Source of the DNA: Rhinopithecus roxellana
Lineage: Eukaryota; Chordata; Mammalia; Primates; Cercopithecidae
Direction: 5' to 3'
NCBI RefSeq assembly: GCF_007565055.1
Contig: NC_044560.1
Span: 87,177,295-87,241,294, forward strand
Length of the DNA stretch: 64,000 bases
Positions 1 through 11,553 of the stretch are shown here, piece by piece. The position numbers and the translations under genes were made by a program. Each line of letters begins with the position of its first letter. Position 1 is the stretch's first letter. The notes beneath the pieces were generated by a model, which did no database searches, was not told where the DNA came from, and was given only the letters and a program-made list of their open reading frames with translations.

Positions 1-218
1 GGTGAAACCCTGTCTCTACCCAAAATACAAAATTAAAATTAGCCAGGCATGGGGGTGCGTGCCTGTAATCTCAGCTACTCGGGAGGTTGAGGCAGGAGAA
101 TCGCTTGAACCCGGGGGGGGCGGGGCGGAGGTTGCGGTGAGCCGAGATCATGCCATTGCACTCTAGTCCAGGCAACAAGAGCGAGACTCAGTCTCAAAAA
201 AAAAAAAAAAAAAAAAAG
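1..218 (+). mobile_element. Alu, truncated by window edge
   Basis: Starts inside the left monomer at GGTGAAACCCTGTCTC and runs to a poly(A) tail; lies in a TRAPPC3 intron. Confidence 0.95.
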
Positions 219-219
219 A

Positions 220-509
220 GGCTGGGCGCGGTGGCTCACGCCTGTAATCCCAGCACTTTGGGAGGCCGAGGCGGGCAGATCACAAGGTCAGGAGATCGAG
301 ACCACGGTGAAACCCCATCTCTATCAAAAATACAAAAAATTAGCCAGGCGCGGTTGCGGGCGCCTGTAGTTCCAGCTACTCGGGAGGCTGAGGCAGGAGA
401 ATGGCGGGAACCCAGGAGGCGGAGCTTGCAGTGAGCCGAGATTGTACCACTGCCCTCCAGCCAGGGGGACAGAGCGAGACTCCGTCTCAAAAAAAAAAAA
501 AAAAAAAAA
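220..509 (+). mobile_element. AluY-like, full length
   Basis: Head GGCTGGGCGCGGTGGCTCAC to poly(A) tail, abutting the preceding Alu tail. Confidence 0.95.
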
Positions 510-601
510 GATGAGGTCACTGGTAATTAAAGAAATTTAAAATAACTTAACTAAAAACACAGAACTAGTAAGTACTGAAGCCAGGTTTGTGAGTCTATAT
601 T

Positions 602-1204
602 CTTTTTTTTTTTTTTTAAGACGGAGTCTCGGCCGGGCGCGGTGGCTCAAGCCTGTAATCCCAGCACTTTGGGAGGCCGAGACGGGCGGATCACGAGGTC
701 AGGAGATCGAGACCATCCTGGCTAATACGGTGAAACCCCGTCTCTACTAAAAAATACAAAAAACTAGCCGGGCGACGAGGCGGGCGCCTGTAGTCCCAGC
801 TACTCGGGAGGCTGAGATAGGAGAATGGCGTGAACCCGGGAGGCGGAGCTTGCAGTGAGCTGAGAGCCGGCCACTGCACTCCAGCCTGGGCGGCAGAGCA
901 AGACTCCGTCTCAAAAAAAAAAAAAAGACGGAGTCTCGCTCTGTCACCCAGACTTGAGTGCAGTGACCTGATTTTGGCTCACTACAACCTCCACCTCCTG
1001 AGTTCAAGCAATTCTCTGCCTCAGCCTCCCGAGTAGCTGGGATTACAGGCACCTGCCACCACGCCCAGCAAATTTTTGTATTTTTAGTAGAGCCGGGGTT
1101 TCACCATTTTGGCCAGGATGGTCTTGAACTCCTGACCTCATGATCCACCCGCCTTGGCCTCCCAAAGTGCTGGGATTACAGGCATGAGCTACCGCGCCCG
1201 ATCA
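602..1204 (-). mobile_element. Alu interrupted by a younger AluY
   Basis: Minus-strand Alu split at 630/927; the break duplicates AAGACGGAGTCTC, the target-site duplication of the inserted element. Confidence 0.92.
631..926 (+). mobile_element. AluY (Old World monkey type) nested in Alu
   Basis: GCTCAAGCCTGTAAT head, AACTAGCCGGG and a GGGCGACGAGGCG variant; target-site duplication inside the host Alu. Confidence 0.95.
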
Positions 1205-1466
1205 AGTCTGTATTCTTTGCCCCCATGCTACTCTGCTACACCTTCACAATGGAAAAGCTCAGGCTTTTATTTCAGTGGGGCTTTAATCCACGGGGATTAA
1301 ATAATCTATGCTATTCCTTAATGACCTGGAACGCTTTTTTGACCCAAAGAGCTGCCTAGCCAGTCTTTTGGGAGATTAAAGGCTCTCTAAGGGAGCTAGA
1401 AAGAGTGGTAAGCAGTGCCTCCCAGCAGCAATTCTTCAGCATGGACAGCTGGCCCAGAATAATGAC
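1205..1466. other. TRAPPC3 intron 3, unique part
   Basis: No repeat or exon recognised between the Alu and the exon 3 donor. Confidence 0.6.
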
Positions 1467-1566
1467 CTTGGCAATGACATCCGCAGTTTCCCGAAAGTCA
1501 TGGCACCTCCCGACATTTGACCGAGCCAAGAAATCTTCAATCAGCCGGACTCCAATGTTAAAGCCC
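1467..1566 (-). CDS. TRAPPC3: TRAPPC3 coding exon 3
   Basis: Begins after acceptor TTCCCAG with the last base of Met47, encodes the GFNIGVRLIEDFL and RSNVGRCHDFRETADVIAK blocks, and ends at AAG before GTCATT. It contains Cys68, the palmitoylation site of mammalian Bet3. The donor is a poor U1 match (C at +3, T at +5). Confidence 0.95.
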
Positions 1567-3534
1567 CTGGGAAGGAAGTTACAGAAGAGATTATCATGGA
1601 GTCTAAATGTCTTTTGTTTGAACATAAGGTTGTTGGTGGTAAAGGGAAAATGGGGATAATCTCAAAAACATCCCAGTAAATGAGTTTAGTGAGAAATGTA
1701 CCCAAAATGTTGGCTGAGAAAGACAGAGAACCCTGTTTTAAGCTCTAAAGGACAATGTAGACTCAATGTGCTGGGAGGCCCCATTTCTGTCTCTCCTGTG
1801 AAGGAGCTCACTCACATTTTGTCCAGCTGTTTATTCACATCTTCATCATTTTCATAGTCCTTGCATAGCTGGGTGACCAGAGCACCATAGGTCAGGGTGA
1901 AGAGCTCAGAGCTCTAAAAGAGATTCAAAAGGCAGGTGGGACTAAGTAGCACAAAAGAGAAAGTGTGGTGAGAGTCTGTATCAGCCTTGATGCAACTGTC
2001 AGGATTCCCTCTAAGTGTGTCTGGAGGAAAAGAACATCATCCCAACGGAGGAGCCAGGAAATCTGGCCCACAAGGTCAAAGCGGCAGGGCTGCAGCCAGA
2101 ACTATTGCAAAATGGGCTGTAAAAGGCATGCACTAAGCAATCACTCTTCCAACACACCAACGTAGGCTTCAGTCAACCCAAGTCTCCACCACAGCTGTCA
2201 AGCCTAAGGTCAGGTCACCAGAATCTGGTATGGGAGCAACAGTCATTCACTAGAAGCTGTGAAACACTGAAACAGACATTTACAAACTCATCTCTGTGGC
2301 TGGCAGATGTGACCAATGGCTTCCACATATCTTAAAATGTCCTGGCCTAGAGTAAACTGCACTCCCAAGGCCCCTCCCACGAGCAACAGAGGATCCGGGG
2401 GCCCAGTCCATGGGGAAGGAAGGAAGTCCCAGACCAAGTTCATCGCCCTAATGACAACCCCTTTCCAAAGTCACCAGCATGGGAGAAAATAATGTTCCTC
2501 TTAACGCACAGCCAAAATATTTCCAGGAAAAGAGGTGACTCTTCAGAATCAACTGGTTCCTATTACAATAGCAGTTAAAATCACAGAAACCCTTTCTCAG
2601 ATGAAGAATTCTGGGGCTGGGAGCAGTGGCTCATGCTTGCAATACCAGCACTTTGGGAGGCCGAGGTGGGTGGATGACGAAGTCAGGAGACTGAGACCAT
2701 CCTGGCTAACACGCTGAAACCCCATCTCTACTAAAAATACAAAAAACTAGCCAGGCGTGGTGGCAGGCACCTGTAGTTCCAGCTACTCGGGAGGCTGAGG
2801 CAGGAGAATGGCGTAAACCCGGGAGGCAGAGCTTGCAGTGAGCCGAGATTGCACCACTGCACTCCAAAGAATTCTGTCACCTATCTACCAAGAAATCAAT
2901 GTAGAAGGTGAAATGAGTGACAAATACCAAGACCACAGAATGAAAGCAGCAGGCAGGGTGAAAGGTATTATCAGGGTTAAAGCAAGAAACATATTAACAG
3001 CACATCTGGACCAATGGATTAACTCAGAAATAAGGCTGAAAAATCAGGATAACTACCCACTGACTTCCTTCTGAATGGAGGCTTGTCAGATTTGAAGCAA
3101 AGAACCTTGTCAGATTTGAAGCAAAGAAGCTTCCTCTCTTCAAGTTTTCTGGGGAAGAAAGTGTAAGAAATATAAAAGCCCAGGCTCTCAGAACCCAATG
3201 CTCCTCATGCCACCCCATGACCTGATGATGGGGGCACTACAAGAATAACAATTTGGCCGGGCGCGGTGGCTCAAGCCTGTAATCCCAGCACTTTGGGAGG
3301 CCGAGACGGGCGGATCACGAGGTCAGGAGATCGAGACCATCCTGGCTAACACGGTGAAACCCCGTCTCTACTAAAAAATACAAAAAACTAGCCGGGCGAG
3401 GTGGCGGGCGCCTGTAGTCCCAGCTACTCGGAGGCTGAGGCAGGAGAATGGCATAAACCCGGGAGGCGGAGCTTGCAGTGAGCTGAGAACCGGCCACTGC
3501 ACTCCAGCCCGGGCGACAGAGCGAGACTCCGTCT

Positions 3535-3577
<43 letters not shown>

Positions 3578-6215
3578 ATAACAATTTGAATGCCTTTTGC
3601 TTAAATACTGCATTCTACTTTTATCTCATTATCTATCCCATGATAACACAGTAATCTAAGAAAGGCAGGAATTAATCCCACTTTAGAGATGAGGAAACTG
3701 AGACCCAGAATGGTTAAAGAATGTGCCCAAGGGCCGGGCGCGGTGGCTCAAGCCTGTAATCCCAGAACTTTGGGAGGCTGAGACAGGTGGATCACGAGGT
3801 CAGGAGATTGAGACCATCCTGACTAACACAGTGAAACTCCATCTCTACTAAAAAATACAAAAAACTAGCCGGGCGAGGTGGTGGGTGCCTGTAGTCCCAA
3901 CTACGCGGGAGGCTGAGACAGGAGAATGGCGTAAACCCGGGAGGCGGAGCTTGCAGTGAGCTGAGATCACACCACTGCACTCCAGCCTGGGCAACAGAGC
4001 GAGACTCCGTCTCCAAAAAAACAAAACAAAACAAAACAAAAAGAATGTGCCCAAAGTCAAACAGCTAATTATTGAAATAAGTAATTTGGGGAGAAAAAAA
4101 ATCAAACGTTTCCAAGCCAGAGGTCAACCTATCCACTCTTCCCCACAACTGCAATATTAAAAAGCCCTACTCAATAAAAAGAAAAACAGGACGGAAAAAA
4201 AAAAAAAACACCCAAAAAACTTAGCTGTACTAGAGTCAAAGAAAATCAGTTTCAGGATCAGGAGGCCCTTTGAACTCAACTAAACAGTCAGATCAGTATC
4301 TCCAAGAGACTATTTACCAAATATGGCAATTAAGGGGAAGCTGTTAAGGAGGGGAAGGATTTTTTTAGTAAAGTCAAGGGCTTGGCACTAGAATGGTTTG
4401 GGCATGAATGAATGGAAACAATCCAGCAGTTACCAGTCCAGAGAATTGGCACCACTGCATTAAATCAGGAGAGCTTTCATTCCATTATTAATGAGCCCTT
4501 GGATGGAGACTCCAAGAGCCTCAGGCCACCATGATGCCAAGTAACAAGCAAATCATGATGTTATCAAGCACCTTATACATGCAACTACCTCCTATTTACC
4601 AATAAGAAAAATCAAGGTCCTGGACAGACCTGCTGGTGGTCATGGAATCAATATACCTGGGATCTGGGAATGGGATCCTTAAGTTAGGCGCTCCATACCC
4701 TCTCTTGATTTGCAAGTCTATCTTCATCTTCAATTACGAACCAAGCCTCTGTGGAACTGTGAGTGACATAAATGTATAACTTAAAGGCCTTTATGCTTTA
4801 AAAATGGAAGGGAGGGCCAGGTGTGCTGGCTCACACTGGTAATTCCGGCACTTTGGGAGGCTGAGGAGAGAGGATCACTTGAGCCCAGGGATTTGAGACC
4901 AGCCTGGGCAAATAGTGAGACCCCCCAACTTTACAAAAAATTTAAAAAATTAGCCAAGCATGGTCGTGGATGCCTATAGTCCCAGCTACTCGGGAGGCTG
5001 AGGCGGAGGATGGCTTGAGCCTGGGGACGTCAAGCCTGCAATGAACTGTAATTGCACCACAGTACTCCCGCCTAGGTAAAAGAGTGAAACCCTGTCTCAA
5101 AAAATAAAAATAGGCCGGGCGCGGTGGCTCAAGCCTGTAATCCCAGCACTTTGGGAGGCCGAGACGGGCGGATCACGAGGTCAGGAGATCGAGACCATCC
5201 TGACTAACACAGTGAAACCCCGTCTCTACTAAAAATACAAAAAAAAAAAAACTAGCCGGGCAAGGTGGCGGGCGCCTGTAGTCCCAGCTACTCGGGAGGC
5301 TGAGGCGGGAGAATGGCGCAAACCCGGGAGGCGGAGCTTGCAGTGAGCTGAGATCCGGCCACTGCACTCCAGTCCGGGCGACAGAGCAAGACTTCGCCTC
5401 AAAAAAAAAATAAAAATAAAAATAAAAAAAAAAATAAAAAAAAAAATAAAAATAAATATAAATATAAACAAATAAAATAGGAGTGGGCTATGGTATAATG
5501 AAAACAAATCATTCATTCAACATTTACTGTGTACCAGGCTATCTAACAGGAGGGGACGAGACAATACAGCCAAATAAAATACATGATTTGCCAAACAGTG
5601 ATAGGTGCTATGGAGAAAAATAAAGCACAAAAACAGATTGGGGGTATTTATGTGTGTACGTACGTGTGTGTGTGTGTATTGGGGGGTAATTTTAATAGAA
5701 TAATCAGGGAAGGCCTCACTAAGGTGATATTTGGTAAGCCATGAAGATATCTGGATAGATATCTGGTCTAAAAAAATTCTGGAAACTATTTCTAAAGATT
5801 CTGAGGTAGAAGTATGCCTGGTGTGTTTGAGAAACAGCGGGAGACTCTTGGCATTAGAGAGGAGTAAGCAAGAGAGAACAGAAGAGGATATCAGATAAGT
5901 GACAAGAGGTTGCAGAGTTAGAAGATCTGGGTTTTCGGCCGGGCGCGGTGGCTCAAGCCTGTAATCCCAGCACTTTGGGAGGCCGAGGCGGGTGGATCAC
6001 GAGGTCAGGAGATCGAGACCATCCTGGCTAACATGGTGAAACCCCGTCTCTACTAAAAATACAAAAAACTAGCCGGGCGTAGTGGCGGGCGCCTGTAGTC
6101 CCAGCTACTCGGAGGCTGAGGCGGGAGAATGGCGTGAACCTGGGAAGCGGAGCTTGCAGTGAGCCGAGATCGCGCCACTGCACTCCAGCCTGGGCGACAC
6201 AGCGAGACTCCGTCT

Positions 6216-6252
<37 letters not shown>

Positions 6253-9200
6253 AGATCTGGGTTTTCAGCCCTTGTGACCTTTAAAACAAAAGTTCTCGGC
6301 CGGGCGCGGTGGCTCAAGCCTGTAATCCCAGCACTTTGGGAGGCCGAGACGGGCGGATCACGAGGTCAGGAGATCGAGACCATCCTGGCTAATACGGTGA
6401 AACCCCGTCTCTACTAAAAAATACAAAAAACTAGCCGGGCGACGAGGCGGGCGCCTGTAGTCCCAGCTACTCGGGAGGCTGAGACAGGAGAATGGCGTGA
6501 ACCCGGGAGGCGGAGCTTGCAGTGAGCTGAGAGCCGGCCACTGCACTCCAGCCTGGGCGGCAGAGCAAGACTCCGTCTCAAAAAAAAAAAAAAAAAAAAA
6601 AAAAAGTTCTCATGGGATCATAAAGGTCAACCAGCCCAATCTCTTCACTGAACGTAAGCACCACATCTCTGCTACCACCAGAAACATGAATCTCTTCTGC
6701 AACACATCTATTTTTGAGACGGAGTCTCGCTCTGTCGCCCAGGCTGGGGTGCAGTGGCGTGATCGCAGCTCACTGCAAGCTCCGCCTCCCGAGTTCACGC
6801 CATTCTCCTGCCTCAGCCTCCTGAGTAGCTGGGACTGCAGGTGCCCACCACCACGCCCGGCTAATTTTTTGTATTTTTAGAAGAGGCAGGGTTTCACCGT
6901 GTTAGCCAGGATGGTCTCGATCTCCTGACCTCGTGATCTGCCCGCCTCAGCCTCCCAAAGTGCTGGGATTACAGGCGTGAGCCACCGCGCCCAGCCAACA
7001 CATCTATTTTGGTAACAGTTTCTCATAACAACCATGAGAGGCTAGCAGCACAAATATTATTCATCCCCATTTAACAGATGACAGGTTAAGTAACAGACTC
7101 AACAGCCTTCTTATAGTTGAGCATTTATCCTGTAAAAAAGCTTTGTTATCCTAAGCTGCTGCTTAACCTCCCTGAACATTAGTTTTTCCCATCTGTAAAA
7201 TGGTGACGTTACTCGCCTTTCAGTTACTGTGCAATTCCAGCGAAATTCCAATCAGATAATGATGTTTGTGGAGCACCCACTGCACAGCAGGTACTCAAGA
7301 AATACATGCTTATTTTTATTCTTAAACTGGTTCCATGTGGTGTGGTGCTAGAGAGCACCCTGAACTAGGTTCAAGGAGGGCAAGTACAGCACTTTGGGAG
7401 GCTGAGGCGGACGGATCACCTGAGGTCTGGAGTTTGAGACCAGCCTGGCCAACACGGTGAAACCCATTCTCTACTAAAACTACAAAAATTAGCCGGGCGT
7501 GGTGGCAGGTGCCTGTAATCCCAACTACTTAGGAGGCTGTGGCAGAACTGCTTGAACCCAGGAGGTGGAGATTGCGGTGAGCCAAGATCGTGCCACTGCA
7601 TTTCAGCCTGGGAGACAAGAGTTAGACCCTGTCTCGAAAAAAAAAAAAAAAAAAAAGGAGGGCAAGTAATAAGGAAAGAAAGAGATTCTGAATTAATATA
7701 AACAACTTTCTGGCTGGGCATGGTGGCTCATGCCTATAATCCCAGCACTTTAGGAGGCCGAGGCAGGGGTCAGAAGTGGTCACCTGAGCCCAGGAGTTTG
7801 AGGCTATCCTAGGAAACACAATGAGAACACATCTTTTAAAAAATAGAACAAATTAGCTGGGTGTGGTGGCCCATGCCTGTAGTCCCAGCTACTCAGGAGG
7901 CTGAGGTGAGAGGATGGCTTGAGCCTAAGAAGTCAAGGCTGCAGTGAACTGTGATTACACCACTGCATTCCAGCCTGGACGACACAGCAAGATCCTGAAA
8001 GCCTGATTCGGAGTCTGGACTTGCTGCTTAACAGCTGTGAATACTTAGGTAAATCAATTCACCGGGCTAAGCCTCAATCTTCTAACTCAAAAAAAGCAAC
8101 AGTAAAACAGTAAAATCTGTCATGCCATTCACAGGGTTGTTGGTAGGATCTAGTAAGATAATGGACTTGAATGTGCTTTGCAGACAAGAAACCACAGGAT
8201 TTATAGCAGCTATGCTAACATGATCTCCAACTACTTCAGGTACAACGTGAACAAAGTAAATGAAACCAGCTCTACATTCAGGTGAGACACCACTTGACAG
8301 TTTTCAGGAGGCCTTTCTTCCAGTCACTGCCCCAAACAACATGTCAAATCTCCTTAAGGAGGTTGTTTTTTTTTTGGAGACACAGTCTCGCTCTGTTGCC
8401 CAGGCTGGAGTGCAGTGGCGCCATCTTGGCTCACTGCGAGCTCCACCTGCCAGGTTCACGCCATTCTCCTTCCTCAGCCTCCCGAGTAACTGGGACTACA
8501 GGTGTGTGCCACCACACCCAGCTAATTTGTCTATTTTTAGTAGAGACAGTGTTTCACCATATCGGCCAGGATGGTCTCAAGTCTCTTGACCTCATGATCC
8601 ACCCGCCTCAGCCTCCCAAAGTGCTGGGTTACAGGCGTGAGCCACCGCACCTGGCCTACTTCCTTTATTTAAAAAAAAAAAAAGATGAGGAAGTTGATGC
8701 TAGAATAATGAACAAACTTGCCCAAGGTAACACGGCAAGTAAGTGGTGAAACTAGAACTCAGGTGTAGCCGGTACTATACCTCTGTATGGCATTCATTTC
8801 TTTTCATTTTTCCACTGCTAGAAGATACACAGTATATATGGTATACATTTCTGTCTCCCTCACAGAGTATGTGCTTCTCAAAGTTAGGGACTAGGACTTC
8901 ATCCTTGCATCTCCCACAGCATCTAGCACAGAGCTCTGCATATAGTTGGGGCTGAGGAAAAGTTTATTGGACAAAAGGGCTGTTTCTGTTTCCACAGACT
9001 AAAATCTAGTTACTTGGGCATATTAACAATTTAGGTGGCTCTTGAGCCGTTTGCTCAATCCTGCTCCTGCTTCGTGGAGTGTACTTTCATTTTAATAAAT
9101 CAATGCTAAAAACGAAGGCTGGGTGCAGTGGCTCAGACCTGTAATCCCAGCAATTTGAGAGGCTGAGGCGGGCAGATCACTTGAGGTCAGGAGTTTGAGA

Positions 9201-11420
9201 CCAACCTAGGAATACAAAAATCAGCCGGGCGTAGTGGTGGGTGCCTGTAATCCTAGCTATTTGGGAGGCTGAGGCAGGAGAATCTTTTGAACCTGGGAGG
9301 TGGAGGTTGCAGTGAGCTGAGATCGGGCCACTGCACTCCAGCCTAGGTGACAGAGCAAGACTCTGTCTCAAAACACAAAACAAAACAATTTAGGTCTTAG
9401 AAAGCTGAAATGGAACACAAATGCAATCCCAGTAATTTGTGAGGCGGAGCTGGAGGGATTGCTTGAATCCAGGAGTTTGAGACCTCGAGACCAACCAGAG
9501 CAACACAGGGAGACCCCTAGCTCTACAAAAAAAAAAAAAAAAAAAAAAATAGCTAGGCATGGTGGTGCACACCTATAGTACCAGCTACTTGGGAGGCTGA
9601 GGTGGAAGGATTGCTTGAACTCTGGAGGTCAGGCTGGATGAGCCCCAATCATGCCACTGCACTCCAGCCTGGGTATATCATTTAAAATTTAAAATTAAAT
9701 AGTGCTATGAAGACAATCAGCATAGAATTAGAGGTTAGAGAATTAGATAACCAGGAGGAAAGGCCTCTCAAAGGAGGTGACATGTAAGTAACTATGAATG
9801 AAGCCAGGAGTGGGCTAGGTGACTATCTAGAGGAAGGGAGTTCCAAGAGCCTTGAGGGCAGGAGCATGCTGCTGCCCCTCCCTAATTACCTTACTTCACT
9901 GAAACCAAGAATACTGGGGGTTGGGGGTAGAGTCTGCAGGGTTTTGTTAAATATTTCAATATTGATTTCAGGTTTAAAAAATGGATAAAATGAGAGCAAA
10001 GTAAGAAAACTAAGCAGGAAGACCTCTGCTCATCTCACAGGAAAAGCAGAAGGAAACATTTACCACACCCCTCACATTTTACACCACCCCATGTAATATT
10101 AGGTAGATGTTACTATCCCCATTTTATAGATAAAGAAATTGAAGATCTATCAAGTCAGAATTCCAACCAAGGTCCATGTGTTTCCCCTAACTTGACATTG
10201 TTTCCTAACAAAATATTCTCATCTTTTGGCTGGGCGAGGTGGCTCACCCTGTAATCCCAGCACTCTGGGAGTCGGAACAGGCAGATCACTTAAGGCCACG
10301 AGTTTGAGACCAGGCTGGCCAATATGGTGAAACCCCATCTCAACTAAAAATACAAAAATTGGCTGGGAGCGGTGGCTCACGCCTGTAATCCCAGCACTTT
10401 GGGAGGCCGAGGAAGGCGGATTACCTGAGGTCAGGAGTTCGAGACCAGCCTGGCCAACATGTTGAAACCCCATCTCCACTAAAAATAAAAAAATTAACCA
10501 GGCGTGGTCGTGGGCACCTGGAATCCCAGCTACTCGGGAGGCTGAGGCAGGAGAACTGCTTGAACCTGGCAGGTTGCAGTGAGTCAAATTAGTGCCACCG
10601 CACTACAGCCTGGGTGACAGAGAGAGACTTCGTCTGGGGGCGGGAGGGGGGAGAAAAAAAGAAAAATGACCTAAGTCTGCAGCCCCAGCCCCTAGTCCAA
10701 CTTTATAGGACCATATGGTGTCCAACTATTCCCCGGGGAAAGAAGGGAGCCACCCACTCCATAAGGGGCACCACTCACTGCTTACTCTGGCCCATCTCTT
10801 ATTTCACTGAATAAAACGTTCCTTTCTGGCACGACCAGTAACTGAACATCTCTCACAATACCACGCCACAGTGCTAGTCACTATAGCCTAAGAGTATAGC
10901 CTAACAGTCTGAAGCATTAGCTTTGGAGTTAAACATGGGTCCAAGTCCTAACTTTCCAGGTGTAAATGTGAGCAAATTACGTAAGCTCTCCAAGCTGTAA
11001 AAACGGCAATCATGTTATCCATCTGATACAGGCTACATGGAATGCATGTAACGTGCGTGGCCCGGTGCCTAACACACAGTAAGAGAGCAGTAAGTGGCAG
11101 TTACTGGTATTTATTACCGTCGTTGTTGTTGGCTTAGGACAGAGCGGCACTCAGGCCTTGGGGGCGGGGTCTCCACGGGAAAGAGGTCTCCTCCGGGGAA
11201 CTTCTCCGACGGTCCCCTAACCTGCCTAGGACGCCCCGGAGTGATCCAGCAAGAGGCTTCCCCCTGCCAGAGCTCACAGAAGGGCCCTTTTCCAAACGCG
11301 CCTCGCGCTCGGCGCCGGGCCCCTTCCCTGTACGCCTCAATTTCGCCCCGCCCGCCGAGGTCACGCGCTCCAAGTTACCATTTTCTTGCTCTCGGTGCCA
11401 CGGTTCGCCTGCCTCGACAT
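1467..11420 (-). CDS. TRAPPC3: TRAPPC3 (Bet3), partial gene: coding exons 1-3
   Basis: TRAPPC3 is the Bet3 subunit shared by TRAPP complexes, which tether vesicles and activate Rab1/Ypt1 in ER-to-Golgi traffic. Three minus-strand coding exons (11420-11379, 1913-1816, 1566-1467) join without phase conflict (42+98+100 bases = 80 codons). They read from MSRQANRGTESKKM through SSELFTLTYGALV to the GFNIGVRLIEDFL block and end at DVIAK, matching the known N-terminal half of the roughly 180-residue protein. Cys68, the family's palmitoylated cysteine, is present in the GRCHDF motif. The other exons lie beyond the left edge. Intron 1 (1914-11378) is 9.5 kb and mostly Alu. No frameshift or stop is seen, so this is the spliced gene and not a retrocopy. 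It is divergent from MAP7D1. Confidence 0.95.
1816..1913 (-). CDS. TRAPPC3: TRAPPC3 coding exon 2
   Basis: Reads SSELFTLTYGALV, then the acidic stretch KDYENDEDVNKQLDK, and ends inside the Met47 codon (AT, then donor GTGAGT). The acceptor is CTTTTAG. This is the first part of the TRAPP/Bet3 alpha-beta fold. Phase enters 0 and leaves 2. Confidence 0.95.
1914..2612. other. TRAPPC3 intron 1, unique part
   Basis: About 700 bases of non-Alu sequence; no gene or repeat family recognised. Confidence 0.6.
2613..2866 (+). mobile_element. Alu, 3' truncated
   Basis: Ends at CACTGCACTCC without a poly(A) tail, yet is flanked by the direct repeat AAGAATTCTG. Confidence 0.93.
3255..3575 (+). mobile_element. 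AluY, OWM type
   Basis: Full length, about 40-base poly(A), perfect target-site duplication AAGAATAACAATTTG on both sides. Confidence 0.97.
3640..4085 (-). repeat. MIR split by AluY
   Basis: GATGAGGAAACTGAGACCCAG then AGTCAAACAGCTAATTATTG are the two halves of a minus-strand MIR, separated by the AluY at 3732-4040. Confidence 0.7.
3732..4040 (+). mobile_element. AluY, OWM type
   Basis: Flanked by AAGAATGTGCCCAA target-site duplications; tail is (CAAAA)n. Confidence 0.96.
4086..4815. other. TRAPPC3 intron 1, unique part
   Basis: Non-Alu intronic DNA with an A-rich tract near 4195; nothing recognised. Confidence 0.55.
4816..5113 (+). mobile_element. AluJ-like
   Basis: Diverged Alu (GGCCAGGTGTGCTGGCTCAC head). 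Confidence 0.92.
5114..5470 (+). mobile_element. AluY, OWM type, with A-rich tail
   Basis: Inserted in the tail of the older Alu; its own tail is a degenerate (TAAAA)n tract. Confidence 0.95.
5495..5900. repeat. L2-like fossil with short (TG)n
   Basis: ATTCATTCAACATTTACTG followed by 'extra GTGTACCAGGC', then GGAAGGCCTCACTAAGGTG: the recurrent L2-type phrases seen elsewhere in this window. An ACGTACG(TG)n run lies at 5650-5680. Confidence 0.55.
5937..6248 (+). mobile_element. AluY, OWM type
   Basis: Target-site duplication GAAGATCTGGGTTTTC on both sides; long poly(A). Confidence 0.97.
6298..6605 (+). mobile_element. AluY, OWM type, near-identical to the copy at 631
   Basis: Shares AATACGG, GGGCGACGAGGCG and GGGCGGCAGAGCAAG with 631-926; target-site duplication AAAAGTTCTC. 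Confidence 0.97.
6711..6996 (-). mobile_element. Alu, full length
   Basis: Flanked by CAACACATCTATTTT direct repeats; forms an inverted pair with the AluY about 105 bases upstream. Confidence 0.95.
6997..7330. repeat. MIR/L2-type fossils
   Basis: CATCCCCATTTAACAGATG (minus MIR core) then CCCATCTGTAAAATGGTGA (plus MIR core) and a GTGGAGCACCCACTGC phrase. Confidence 0.55.
7386..7655 (+). mobile_element. Alu lacking its 5' head
   Basis: Begins at CAGCACTTTGGGAGG and ends in poly(A). Confidence 0.92.
7713..7995 (+). mobile_element. AluJ-like
   Basis: Diverged Alu with GGCTGGGCATGGTGGCTCAT head and no clear poly(A). Confidence 0.9.
7996..8230 (+). repeat. MIR-like
   Basis: TTAACAGCTGTGAATACTTAGG, CACAGGGTTGTTGGTAGG and a final GTGCTTTGCA match MIR in order. 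Confidence 0.55.
8367..8656 (-). mobile_element. Alu, full length
   Basis: Poly(T) start to GGTGAGCCACCGCACCTGGCC-type end. Confidence 0.95.
8680..8770 (-). repeat. MIR fragment
   Basis: AGATGAGGAAGTTGATGC to CTTGCCCAAGGTAACACGG. Confidence 0.6.
8771..9116. other. TRAPPC3 intron 1, non-Alu part
   Basis: Possible L2 trace (CATAGTTGGGGCTGAGG, GTTTATTGGAC); otherwise unrecognised. Confidence 0.4.
9118..9388 (+). mobile_element. Alu
   Basis: GGCTGGGTGCAGTGGCTCAG head; internal deletion in the left monomer; tail (CAAAA)n. Confidence 0.93.
9412..9676 (+). mobile_element. Old Alu, 5' incomplete
   Basis: Starts near AACACAAATGCAATCCCAG, mid-element A tract, ends at CACTCCAGCCTGGG. Confidence 0.85.
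9677..10227. repeat. L2/MIR-type fossils
   Basis: AGGAAAGGCCTCTCAAAGGAGGTGACATG-type phrase (L2-like, 9755-9850) and TATCCCCATTTTATAGATAA (minus MIR, 10100-10200). Confidence 0.5.
10229..10361 (+). mobile_element. Alu left part, truncated
   Basis: About 130 bases of Alu head ending where the next Alu begins. Confidence 0.9.
10362..10660 (+). mobile_element. Alu, full length
   Basis: GGCTGGGAGCGGTGGCTCAC head inserted in the preceding Alu at its mid A-rich region. Confidence 0.93.
10905..11098 (+). repeat. MIR
   Basis: AGCATTAGCTTTGGAGTTAA, AGTCCTAACTTTCCAGGTG, then CCGGTGCCTAACACACAGTAAG: a full-order plus-strand MIR next to the TRAPPC3 promoter. Confidence 0.7.
11379..11420 (-). CDS. TRAPPC3: TRAPPC3 coding exon 1
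   Basis: Encodes MSRQANRGTESKKM. The ATG (complement of 11418-11420) lies in the CpG island and has a purine at -3. The exon ends in AAAATG followed by a GTAAC donor, phase 0. The ATG is the first codon of the known protein. Confidence 0.95.
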
Positions 11421-11536
11421 GGTGCCGGCCGCCCCACCCCACTCTCCTAGCCAAGGGTTAGCTCGGCGACCCCTGCAGACGCCGCTCCCCCAGCCACTGC
11501 CCCTCAGCCCAAGGGACTGACCGGCACTGATTCACT

Positions 11537-11546
11537 GCGCCTGCGC
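11537..11546. promoter_or_regulatory. NRF1-like motif
   Basis: GCGCCTGCGC is a one-mismatch version of the palindromic NRF1 site GCGCATGCGC, within the TRAPPC3 promoter. Confidence 0.55.
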
Positions 11547-11553
11547 GGCCTGC

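Noticed and set aside
150..520. Open frames with protein-like sequence over Alus here and at dozens of other places
   Set aside because: They translate Alu monomers and their complements (the familiar SPRLECSG and AHACNPSTLGG type strings) and are not genes.
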